A stretch of 6,850 bases of DNA from Deltaproteobacteria bacterium (GCA_024644775.1 JAHEHB010000300.1:1-6850); one strand, 5' to 3'. Shown: positions 1 to 5,833, numbered from the stretch's first letter. Numbers and translations: made by a program. The notes: a model not told the origin generated them from the letters alone.

Positions 1-373
1 TATCTTCAAATTTACCGACAATCCAAAAATCGTCATACTCCTGATGACTTTTTTGTTGTTGATTGTAGGGTTGTTGATGATCGCGTCTTCGGCTGAGATC
101 GTGCTTACCCCCATCCTGGTACCAGTGATTATCAGCTTCGGCATCGATCCGATTCATTTCGGTGTGCTGATGGTCTTTGTCCTGATCATCGGTGGCGGAA
201 CCCCGCCGGTGGGGGTCCTATTGTATGTGGCGCAAGATATTGCCGAAATATCATTTTCCCAAATGGTCCGCGCCATGCTACCGTTTTATGTTCCATTAGG
301 GGTGGCCGTCATTATCATCGCCCTGTTTCCAAAGGTCAGCACCTGGATTCCGACGATGGTATTCGGTCAATAA
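1..373 (+). CDS. TRAP transporter large permease (DctM family), 3' end only
   Basis: This is the C-terminal part (about 123 residues, reading frame from base 2) of the large membrane subunit of a tripartite ATP-independent periplasmic transporter, which uses an ion gradient to bring a periplasm-bound solute across the inner membrane. What is visible: hydrophobic segments typical of the last DctM helices, the stretch GGGTPPVGVLLYVAQDIAEI, which matches the conserved TPPVG motif of the family, and a final hydrophobic helix (GVAVIIIALFP) before the TAA stop at 371-373. The gene begins left of the window; the ATG at 44 is an internal methionine, because the frame stays open to the left edge. A creatininase homologue starts 47 bases downstream and a matching TRAP binding protein follows it, so this permease probably belongs to the same operon. 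Family assignment is firm; the substrate cannot be read from this fragment. Confidence 0.93.
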   Translation, partial: IFKFTDNPKIVILLMTFLLLIVGLLMIASSAEIVLTPILVPVIISFGIDPIHFGVLMVFVLIIGGGTPPVGVLLYVAQDIAEISFSQMVRAMLPFYVPLGVAVIIIALFPKVSTWIPTMVFGQ

Positions 374-407
374 GAACCAAGGATTGCTTTAAATACTCGT
401 AGTTCTT

Positions 408-415
408 AAAGGAGG
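408..415 (+). promoter_or_regulatory. Strong Shine-Dalgarno site of the creatininase-family gene
   Basis: AAAGGAGG lies 5 bases before the ATG at 421 and is close to a full match to the anti-Shine-Dalgarno sequence. It fixes the start of the downstream gene. Its first base is also the last base of an inverted repeat (TAAGAAC at 371-377, GTTCTTA at 402-408), whose pairing could slightly mask the site. Confidence 0.8.
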
Positions 416-420
416 CATCC

Positions 421-1230
421 ATGACTCAAAAATACCTTTTGAAAGACTTCACCTGGGTGGAGTTTCGGGAGCGGATGAAGAAAAATCCGGTGATGTTGAT
501 ACCCCTGGGATCTCAAGAGGAACAGGGCCCCCATGCGCCTATGGGAGATTTCATGCTGACCGAAAAAATCACCGAAAAGATCGCCCGGGCATCTGGTGCT
601 ATTGCCGCTCCCATCATCCCGTTCGGTTACGCAGATTACTTCCGGCCCGTTCCCGGTGGGATTCAGCTACAACCGGAAACATTCAGGGCCTTGCTTGAAG
701 ACATCTGCGACAATTTATTATCCCACAGCCTCGATCGCATCCTCATTTTAAACGGCCACAGTGGGAATTATCCACTCATCGATCAGTCGATTCGTAAGAT
801 CAAAATGGAAAAAAATGTCTGGATTCCCTGCATTAATTTGTGGCGGTTGATGACCCCTGACAAATGGACCGAATTTTACGGCGACCAAAGCACTGAAGCC
901 TTCGGACATGGCGGAGATCCCCTCACGTCGGTGTATCTGCACCTCTTTCCGGATCTGCTTCGCATGGATCTGGTTGAGATCGGAGAAAAAAAAGAGGTTT
1001 TAGGGCTTCCCACCTCGGGGTTAAATGCGGTAAAATTCAATGGGGTTGATGTCAACCTTGCAATCGATATCGACGATATCTGTGATTCAGGCATTGCCGG
1101 CGGAAATCCAGCTGTATCGTCTGCAGAAATAGGAAAGAAAATCGTCGATTACATCGTCGATTATTGTGTGGCGTTTATTCATCATTTCATAAGCGTAAAC
1201 ATCCAAACAAAAAAGGAGGAAAAAAAATGA
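421..1230 (+). CDS. Creatininase-family amidohydrolase
   Basis: This 269-residue protein has the length and motif order of creatininase-family hydrolases, cytoplasmic metal enzymes that cleave amide bonds, often in cyclic substrates; the family includes creatinine amidohydrolase and the MftE peptidase. Seen in sequence: PLGSQEEQGPHAPMGD at 28-43 (family form PxGSxEQHGPHLPLxTD), NGHSGN at 111-116, GHGGDPLTS at 162-170 (family form HAGExETS), and a C-terminal GGNPAVSSAEIG similar to the usual GDPxxATAExG. No signal peptide is present. Several expected metal ligands differ: Gln35 where His is usual, Asp43 one register early, and Asp/Leu in place of the Glu residues of HAGExETS. It is therefore a divergent subfamily or has altered metal binding. 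Start 421 is set by AAAGGAGG. Its stop overlaps the start of the TRAP binding protein. The family is confident; the substrate, probably linked to what the transporter imports, is unknown. Confidence 0.88.
   Translation: MTQKYLLKDFTWVEFRERMKKNPVMLIPLGSQEEQGPHAPMGDFMLTEKITEKIARASGAIAAPIIPFGYADYFRPVPGGIQLQPETFRALLEDICDNLLSHSLDRILILNGHSGNYPLIDQSIRKIKMEKNVWIPCINLWRLMTPDKWTEFYGDQSTEAFGHGGDPLTSVYLHLFPDLLRMDLVEIGEKKEVLGLPTSGLNAVKFNGVDVNLAIDIDDICDSGIAGGNPAVSSAEIGKKIVDYIVDYCVAFIHHFISVNIQTKKEEKK
1141..1164 (+). repeat. 12-base imperfect tandem duplication
   Basis: ATCGTCGATTAC is followed directly by ATCGTCGATTAT (11 of 12 identical), encoding IVDY-IVDY at residues 241-248 of the creatininase homologue, near its C-terminus. 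It is in frame and keeps the gene open. It is probably a small slippage duplication within a terminal helix; no function is implied. Confidence 0.7.
1214..1219 (+). promoter_or_regulatory. Shine-Dalgarno site that decides the DctP start
   Basis: AGGAGG sits 7 bases before the ATG at 1227, inside the last codons of the creatininase homologue (residues KKEEKK). It selects 1227 over the in-frame ATG at 1164, which would put a charged 21-residue extension ahead of a clean signal peptide. Together with the 4-base ATGA overlap this suggests translational coupling of the two genes. Confidence 0.8.
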
Positions 1231-2213
1231 AGAAACATGCATCATTGATCTATTTGATGGTAATTTTTGTGGTCTTGGGAATCTGTGCCGCGGGTGTGTC
1301 GGCAAAAACTATTGAACTGCGCTATGGCCTCTGGGCCAAACCAGGAGAGGCCCAATATGATGCAGCCATGAAATTTAAAGAAGTCTTGGAAAAAGATTCC
1401 GGCGGGACTATAAAAGTTACCGTCTATCCGGGCAACCAATTGGGCACCCCCCGGGAGATGCTGGCCCAGCTTGCGCTGGATACCACTCAAATTTGTGCAA
1501 GTGGCGATCCGGGAATCAAGGAAGTCGAATACCTGGCACTTCCGTTTCTGATGAATAGCATCAAAAACTACTCTGCCATTCTGAACAGCCCCATCGGGGA
1601 CAAGTGGAACGACATCTTGATCAACAAACGCAAAGTCCGTTTTCTGGGATTTCTTCCCCGCAGCCCCCGCCAGATCAGCACCAACAAGGTCGTCAACACC
1701 ATGGATGATATGAAAGGCCTCAAGTTGCGGGTCCCTGAGCGGGATTACTATGTAAAATCCATCACGGCATTCGGCTCCAAACCGACCCCTATGGCGTTTA
1801 AAGAAGTATATACCGCACTGCAGACGGGAATTGTCGACGGCCAGGAAAATCCGATTGAAACCATTTACGCGCAAAAATTCTACGAAGTTCAAAAATGTGT
1901 CGTAATGATCGGCTACATCGACAAACCGGCCTATGTCATGATTGGTGAAAAATTCTGGAGTGCCCGGAGCGAGAAGGAACGGGAATGGATTAAAAAGGCA
2001 CAGGCCGCCTCTGAAGAAGTGGTGTTGCAAATTCTTCCGAATCAACAGAAAGAATTGATTGAGAAGATGAAAAAGTCGGGCATTGTCTTTACCTATCCGG
2101 ATAAGAAGCCCTTTATTGAAGCAACGCAACCGGTTCGAAATGAACTGGGTACGAAACGGTGGGGAAAAGAACTGTATCAGGAGATCGTTAGAATTGGAAA
2201 ACAAAAGATGTGA
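1227..2213 (+). CDS. TRAP transporter periplasmic solute-binding protein (DctP family)
   Basis: This 328-residue protein would capture the solute in the periplasm and hand it to the TRAP membrane subunits. Residues 1-26 form a Sec signal peptide: MKKH, a hydrophobic core, and a likely cut after GVSA. The family signature is clear: a core with MKGLKLRVP at 162-170, where Arg168 corresponds to the conserved arginine that in characterised homologues such as SiaP pairs with a substrate carboxylate, and PTPMAFKEVYTALQTG followed by VDGQENP at 186-209. Length is normal for the family. Cys20 is not in a good lipobox (Ile at -1), so a soluble periplasmic protein is likelier than a lipoprotein. The gene overlaps the creatininase homologue by 4 bases and follows the permease gene, whereas binding-protein genes commonly come first in TRAP operons. 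The conserved arginine suggests an organic acid ligand; the exact substrate is unknown. Confidence 0.94.
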   Translation: MKKHASLIYLMVIFVVLGICAAGVSAKTIELRYGLWAKPGEAQYDAAMKFKEVLEKDSGGTIKVTVYPGNQLGTPREMLAQLALDTTQICASGDPGIKEVEYLALPFLMNSIKNYSAILNSPIGDKWNDILINKRKVRFLGFLPRSPRQISTNKVVNTMDDMKGLKLRVPERDYYVKSITAFGSKPTPMAFKEVYTALQTGIVDGQENPIETIYAQKFYEVQKCVVMIGYIDKPAYVMIGEKFWSARSEKEREWIKKAQAASEEVVLQILPNQQKELIEKMKKSGIVFTYPDKKPFIEATQPVRNELGTKRWGKELYQEIVRIGKQKM

Positions 2214-2363
2214 TCTTCATATGAAACAGCCCCAATCTAACAAGTATGCTATCATGGAAATAATTTGAGGATTTATGTAAAATCAAGGGGGTCATCTTAT
2301 TGTCTCCCTCACTTTTCATGTAAGTTATTTTTAGCGTTTTAAAAGGAATAATTAGGAGAATGA
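2214..2363. other. Intergenic region between DctP and the flavoprotein gene
   Basis: These 150 bases hold no convincing gene. The left part is featureless, the middle has one weak hairpin (2286-2309), and the right part is AT-rich, which would fit a promoter, but I see no good -35/-10 pair. TAGGAG at 2353-2358, 5 bases before the ATG at 2364, is the ribosome binding site of the flavoprotein gene; an ATG at 2360 is out of frame and can be ignored. Confidence 0.6.
2286..2309 (+). terminator. Possible weak intrinsic terminator after the TRAP/creatininase genes
   Basis: AGGGGG (2286-2291) can pair with CTCCCT (2304-2309) in a 6-base stem with one G-U pair and a 12-base loop, followed by CACTTTT. 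The stem is short and the T run is only four long, so this is a tentative call; its position about 70 bases after the DctP stop is what supports it. Confidence 0.3.
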
Positions 2364-3539
2364 ATGAAGGCGGGCTTATCTAAACACACAAGAAATCGGC
2401 TACTTGAGTCTTCAACCTTCGGAACAGTAACTTCTAAAAATCGTGTTGTCATGGCGCCGATGGTGACCAATTTTGCAACGACGGATAATGAGATTACGGA
2501 GCGCCAGGTGACCTATTACGCTGAACGCGCCCATGGGGAGATCGGAACCATTATTGTCGAAGCGGCTGCCATTCATCCGGAGGTGCGTGCTTTCAAAAGA
2601 CAGGTGGGCATCTATGATGATCGACATCTACCCAGTCTTTCAAATTTAACGAACGCCATACGGGCAGGAGGCGCCGTGGCGCTCATTCAGCTTCATCACG
2701 CCGGCCCGAAAATCAAAACGGAGCTCGGCTTTCAGCCTGTCTCCGCTTCTTCCGTTCAAATACGGGAAGGTGATGTGCCCCGACAACTATCCCAAACCGA
2801 GATTCGTCAAATACGGCGCGACTTTGTAGCTGCTGCCCGTCGAGCCTGTCAGGCAGGGTTCGATGGCGTCGAACTCCATGCGGCGCATCTTTATCTGTTG
2901 AGCGCTTTTATCTCCCCTTACACAAACAGACGCAACGATGCTTACGGTGGGGATATTACCCACCGGAGCCGGTTCACCCGGGAGGTTATTGAAGACGTCA
3001 AAACTGCGCTTGGAACCGATTTTTCGGTTTGGGTCCGCATCAATGGTTGTGAAGCGATGGATCCAGGATTGAGCCTGGAAGAAAGCGGGAAGGCTGCGGC
3101 AATTTTCGCTGAGGCGGGCGCCGATGCTATTCACGTCTCCGCGTACACGATACCGGCAAACAGGAAGGTTAAAACCGGGTTAACGATTCCGGTGGGTGGC
3201 GGACCCGGAAAGGACACCCCTCATGGAATCTTTCTCGACTATGCCGAAGCCATCAGGGATGCGGTTGATATTCCCGTTGTCGCCGTAGGAAAGCTCGACG
3301 ATATGTCGCTTGCCGCAACGGCGCTCACTCAGGGTAAATGCGATATGATCGCTTTGGGCCGGCAACTACTGTGTGATCCCTATTGGGCGCTGAAGGTCAA
3401 AGAGGGCCGGGAGAAAGAAATCGTTCATTGTAATTATTGTGACACGTGTCACAAGGCGCTTCATGACGGACGAGATATCGTATGTGCACAAAATCTCAAT
3501 TTATACGATAAACCACGTTACAAGGAACGGTCTTTATAG
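2364..3539 (+). CDS. Old-yellow-enzyme family FMN oxidoreductase with four-Cys (Fe-S type) cluster
   Basis: This 391-residue cytoplasmic flavoprotein belongs to the NADH:flavin oxidoreductase / 2,4-dienoyl-CoA reductase group, which reduces activated C=C bonds or, in the TMADH branch, demethylates amines. The TIM-barrel marks appear in order: NRVVMAPMVT (26-35), Gln109 in IQLHHAG, GFDGVELHAAHLYLL (165-179) with His172, His175 and Tyr177 at the active-site positions, SPYTNRRNDAYGG (184-196), Arg225 in VWVRIN, VAVGKLDD and ALGRQLLCDP (330-339) for FMN phosphate. Cys356, Cys359, Cys362 and Cys374 form C-x2-C-x2-C-x11-C, expected to hold a 4Fe-4S cluster; the spacing resembles trimethylamine dehydrogenase more than FadH (C-x2-C-x3-C). 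The protein ends 17 residues after the last Cys, so it lacks the FAD/NAD(P)H domains of full-length FadH or TMADH (over 650 residues) and would need a separate electron donor or acceptor. The substrate is unknown. Confidence 0.92.
   Translation: MKAGLSKHTRNRLLESSTFGTVTSKNRVVMAPMVTNFATTDNEITERQVTYYAERAHGEIGTIIVEAAAIHPEVRAFKRQVGIYDDRHLPSLSNLTNAIRAGGAVALIQLHHAGPKIKTELGFQPVSASSVQIREGDVPRQLSQTEIRQIRRDFVAAARRACQAGFDGVELHAAHLYLLSAFISPYTNRRNDAYGGDITHRSRFTREVIEDVKTALGTDFSVWVRINGCEAMDPGLSLEESGKAAAIFAEAGADAIHVSAYTIPANRKVKTGLTIPVGGGPGKDTPHGIFLDYAEAIRDAVDIPVVAVGKLDDMSLAATALTQGKCDMIALGRQLLCDPYWALKVKEGREKEIVHCNYCDTCHKALHDGRDIVCAQNLNLYDKPRYKERSL
3437..3454. repeat. 18-base perfect palindrome with CRP-like core
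   Basis: TTGTGACACGTGTCACAA is a perfect palindrome; its inner 16 bases have the form TGTGA-N6-TCACA, the consensus of CRP-family sites in enterobacteria. It lies inside the flavoprotein gene, over the codons of the Cys359-Asp-Thr-Cys362-His-Lys segment, about 90 bases before the stop and far from any gene start, so a regulatory role is not apparent. The palindrome itself is certain; its function is not. Confidence 0.6.
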
Positions 3540-3546
3540 TTGCCTG

Positions 3547-5586
3547 TTATTCGGACTCCGCTTCAGCCAGTCGTACATCGTGAAGCGGTCGCCCCCAGTC
3601 TGCTGCTGCAGCGACGACTCGTTCCACGTCCTCCTCCACCATAAAGCCGTCGGCGACGAGCTGCCGGGCTGCGGTTTCCATCGCCCGTAAATAGGCGGTG
3701 GTATTACCGTAGCGTTCAAGGACCGACCGGCGCGGATCGCCTGTGGCATTACGTTCTTCCGGTGAATCGGGAAACGGGATATAGCTTCCGGTGAACAGGT
3801 GCATCGCCCCGGTGCCGAAGCCCCGAACGCGGAGGTTCCATCCGGTATAAGTGCCGAGTGGCACCTGCACGACCGGCACCCGAACGCCGGCCACATCGTT
3901 CCCATCTGCGTCCACGGCCGGAACAAAGATCGGATATTCCTTGTCGAATACAACCTCAGGCGGCTCCTTGTCGAAGATGCCGTCGTCGGCACGCGGGCCA
4001 AAGTCGAGTAACGGTAAGCGGTTGGCCGACTGGGGTATTGCCACGCCGGGAATCTTCGGAAATTGCTCCAGCCATTCCGCATAGCTTACCAGGGTTCCAT
4101 CGGCACGGGTCGGAATGCGGCTTGGCGGTGGTAGTGTTCCATGGGTAGCCCATCGGTCCATTGCGTCGAGCATGGCGCGAAACAGCATCGAGGTCTGGAC
4201 AATGTTTGCATAGTTTTGACATTCACCATGCTGCGGCGTTTTAGCGTTCGGGTCTGCAAAATGCTGAGAGCTGGACCAGAGATAAATGCGAACCGTTTCG
4301 GGTTGTAATAAGTCATTGCCTTGGGTATCGGTGTGTACCAGCGAACCTCGTCGTTGCCAATACTCGGTGGATGTTTGCGTATGAATCACCAATGGATCGG
4401 TTTCTGAACGTTTCAGAATTGCGTCGGTCTTACCGGTGAGGTGATCCGAGGACCGTGCATAAGAGAATGGAAAGTGGTCGGCGTAGTTATAATGATCCTC
4501 ATACTGCTGGCCGGCCGGTGAGACCACCGAAGCAAAGCGGTGATTCATCCACATGAGTCCGCCGCCCGACACATGCGGCAACACGCCGTCGAACACCTTG
4601 CGACCGGATGCGTCAGCATTAAAGCCGCGCCACAAAAAATCTCTAATACACCTTCCGGTTTGTGAACGACCCCAGGCATACGCCTTTTCAATTGCTCCGG
4701 CATCTAAAGGGTTTGGTTGGCCCGCCACGTCCTGCGTTTGATAACGAAGGAAGCTTATGAGATCGCGCACCACCGCGTGACCCAGGCCAAGAACGAGCGG
4801 ATCGCGGCCGGTGTAAACCAGCTCATAGATCCAGCCGGACTCAAACCCTGCCGGCATGTGGATGTGTGTATCCGAGGAAACGATTGCGGTCTCATCGCCC
4901 TGGTTGTCGAGACCCATGTCGCGCTCGATGCGTGCGAACATCCATTCATCGGATGGGACAAGGATGGGTTCATTCTCCGCGTAACGACGTTTGGTCAGCC
5001 GTGCATCACGTGGGTCAAGCGACACGGTGGGATAGCTGTGAGTAGAGGCACGGCCAGATAACGGAAAGGTCGTGATCCCGGGACGGTCCGCGATGTACGC
5101 TGTGCGGACGAGGCCGGTGATGGGGATCGCGTCATCGGTGGCCACCGGCACGTCGAGGATCAGGCGCCCGTCTCCCGGCAGCAAGTCACCCTCCCAAGCC
5201 CCCCACACGATCGTATAACCACGTCGCATCAGGAAACCATTGCCGGCGTGGTCAAGGGCCCGTGGATCATTGCTGGCAGGAGCGTCGTTAAAAAATTGGA
5301 GTTCGCGCTTGTTACCGCGGTTACCGTATCCGAATAGCAGGCGCCGGTTGCCGCGTGCCATGTCCTCTGGTTTCAATATACAAACGTCGGCGGTAAACTC
5401 CACCAGACCGTCGGCATTTAAAGGCGCTTTACAAAGATCGGTGATTCCGGTATGCGCCGGTGCATTGGGATCCACCGCAAAATGGGCGCGGCCGGTCAGT
5501 CGTTCAAAGGGTCCGGCACTACCGAAATTATGGCCGCCGGCGAAGGGAATACGTTCGGTGAGCCTGAGTTCTATACGGTTGGTCAT
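3547..5586 (-). CDS. Large alpha/beta-hydrolase-domain protein (Abhydrolase_10 type)
   Basis: From its style I place this 679-residue protein with the large, poorly characterised 'alpha/beta hydrolase domain-containing' family (Abhydrolase_10, Pfam PF20091), presumed serine hydrolases acting on esters, lactones or amides. Seen in sequence (numbered from the start at 5586): an N-terminal beta-rich half with ERIPFAGGHNFGSAGPFERL at 11-30 and RRLLFGYGNRGNK at 81-93; a nucleophile-elbow-like WGRSQTGR at 305-312 with Ser308 the likely nucleophile; DGVLPHVSGGG at 333-343; and SSSQHFADP at 438-446, whose His442 is a candidate catalytic base. There is no signal peptide, so it is probably cytoplasmic. 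I chose ATG 5586 because AGGA lies 10 bases upstream and the family-like sequence begins there; ATG 5673 would add 29 unremarkable residues without a ribosome binding site. The gene converges on the flavoprotein gene with 7 bases between stops and diverges from the ThDP enzyme gene. Physiological substrate unknown. Confidence 0.85.
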   Translation of the reverse strand: MTNRIELRLTERIPFAGGHNFGSAGPFERLTGRAHFAVDPNAPAHTGITDLCKAPLNADGLVEFTADVCILKPEDMARGNRRLLFGYGNRGNKRELQFFNDAPASNDPRALDHAGNGFLMRRGYTIVWGAWEGDLLPGDGRLILDVPVATDDAIPITGLVRTAYIADRPGITTFPLSGRASTHSYPTVSLDPRDARLTKRRYAENEPILVPSDEWMFARIERDMGLDNQGDETAIVSSDTHIHMPAGFESGWIYELVYTGRDPLVLGLGHAVVRDLISFLRYQTQDVAGQPNPLDAGAIEKAYAWGRSQTGRCIRDFLWRGFNADASGRKVFDGVLPHVSGGGLMWMNHRFASVVSPAGQQYEDHYNYADHFPFSYARSSDHLTGKTDAILKRSETDPLVIHTQTSTEYWQRRGSLVHTDTQGNDLLQPETVRIYLWSSSQHFADPNAKTPQHGECQNYANIVQTSMLFRAMLDAMDRWATHGTLPPPSRIPTRADGTLVSYAEWLEQFPKIPGVAIPQSANRLPLLDFGPRADDGIFDKEPPEVVFDKEYPIFVPAVDADGNDVAGVRVPVVQVPLGTYTGWNLRVRGFGTGAMHLFTGSYIPFPDSPEERNATGDPRRSVLERYGNTTAYLRAMETAARQLVADGFMVEEDVERVVAAAADWGRPLHDVRLAEAESE

Positions 5587-5663
5587 GGCATATGATTCCT
5601 GTGATTTTCCGTTAGGCTGCGTTATGGCGCCGGAAACGTTAACATGATTCAAAACGTGGTCGT

Positions 5664-5738
5664 AACGATTCATTTTGCGTGAAAAACCATGACAAGAAGC
5701 GAATCGTATGTCAATCGTTTTTGCAACGACGCAACGAT
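5664..5738. repeat. Cluster of AACGATT-like motifs in both orientations
   Basis: Five related elements are seen: AACGATTC (5664-5671), GAATCGT (5701-5707), AATCGTT (5713-5719), GCAACGA (5723-5729) and GCAACGA followed by T (5731-5738). AACGATT and AATCGTT are exact inverted copies, as are ACGATTC and GAATCGT, and the last two elements are direct copies 8 bases apart. Successive elements from 5702 to 5725 are 11-12 bases apart, about one helical turn. Position between divergent genes fits operator sites for a regulator encoded elsewhere, but short AT/CG-mixed motifs can recur by chance. Confidence 0.4.
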
Positions 5739-5785
5739 GACACCATTGACTTTTCTTCCAATTTTATGCATTTTGAAAAACTTAA

Positions 5786-5809
5786 GGACTCGGATTTTTT
5801 TCCGGGTCC
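5786..5809 (+). promoter_or_regulatory. Hairpin in the leader of the ThDP enzyme gene
   Basis: GGACTCGGA (5786-5794) pairs with TCCGGGTCC (5801-5809) in a 9-base stem with a single G-U pair around a loop of six T. It ends 11 bases before the AGGAG site of the gene starting at 5834. There is no T run after it on the plus strand, so it is not a classical terminator in that direction. On the minus strand the corresponding stem is followed by TTAAGTTTTT, but no minus-strand gene upstream needs ending there. An mRNA-stability or translation-control element, or a protein-binding palindrome, is possible. Confidence 0.5.
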
Positions 5810-5820
5810 CCAATATTGAA

Positions 5821-5825
5821 AGGAG
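5821..5825 (+). promoter_or_regulatory. Ribosome binding site of the ThDP enzyme gene
   Basis: AGGAG, within AAAGGAGA, lies 8 bases before the ATG at 5834 and fixes this start; the residues that follow match the usual N-terminus of the family. Confidence 0.75.
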
Positions 5826-5833
5826 AAATTCCG

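Larger units (their letters stand above)
5587..5833. promoter_or_regulatory. Divergent intergenic control region
   Basis: These 247 bases separate the minus-strand hydrolase gene from the plus-strand ThDP enzyme gene and must contain both promoters unless the ThDP gene is read from elsewhere. Candidate -35 elements exist: TTGACT at 5746-5751 on plus and TTGTCA on minus (complement of 5690-5695). Neither has a good -10 at 16-18 bases, so I do not call promoters. The region contains a cluster of AACGATT-like motifs (5664-5738) and a leader hairpin (5786-5809), listed separately. Confidence 0.55.

Noticed and set aside
1209..1229. Run of eight A after AGGAGG as a programmed -1 frameshift site fusing creatininase to DctP
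   Set aside because: A -1 slip would indeed enter the DctP frame, but AGGAGG is only 1-2 bases from the A run, too close for the stimulatory spacing known from dnaX, and is ideally spaced for initiation at 1227. A fusion would also bury the signal peptide.
1275..1290. Lipoprotein signal at Cys20 of DctP
   Set aside because: The residues before Cys are Leu-Gly-Ile, with Ile at -1, where a lipobox needs Gly, Ala or Ser. A normal signal-peptidase site after GVSA is better.
1242..2204. Long open frame (320 codons) on the minus strand opposite DctP
   Set aside because: It lies fully antisense to a well-supported TRAP binding-protein gene, resembles no family I recognise, and its residue pattern looks like a read-through of the complementary codons.
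2083..2268. 61-codon plus-strand frame across the DctP end
   Set aside because: Mostly overlaps DctP out of frame, has no good ribosome binding site, and the unique tail is short and unremarkable.
5240..5647. 135-codon open frame on the plus strand opposite the hydrolase gene
   Set aside because: Arg/Ser/Pro-rich shadow of the minus-strand hydrolase. The same reasoning rejects the other short frames opposite or inside this gene between 3534 and 5061.
5746..5774. Sigma-70 promoter with TTGACT at -35 for the ThDP enzyme gene
   Set aside because: The best hexamer at 17 bases (CATTTT) is a poor -10 and TATGCA is only 13 bases away, so the pair is not convincing.
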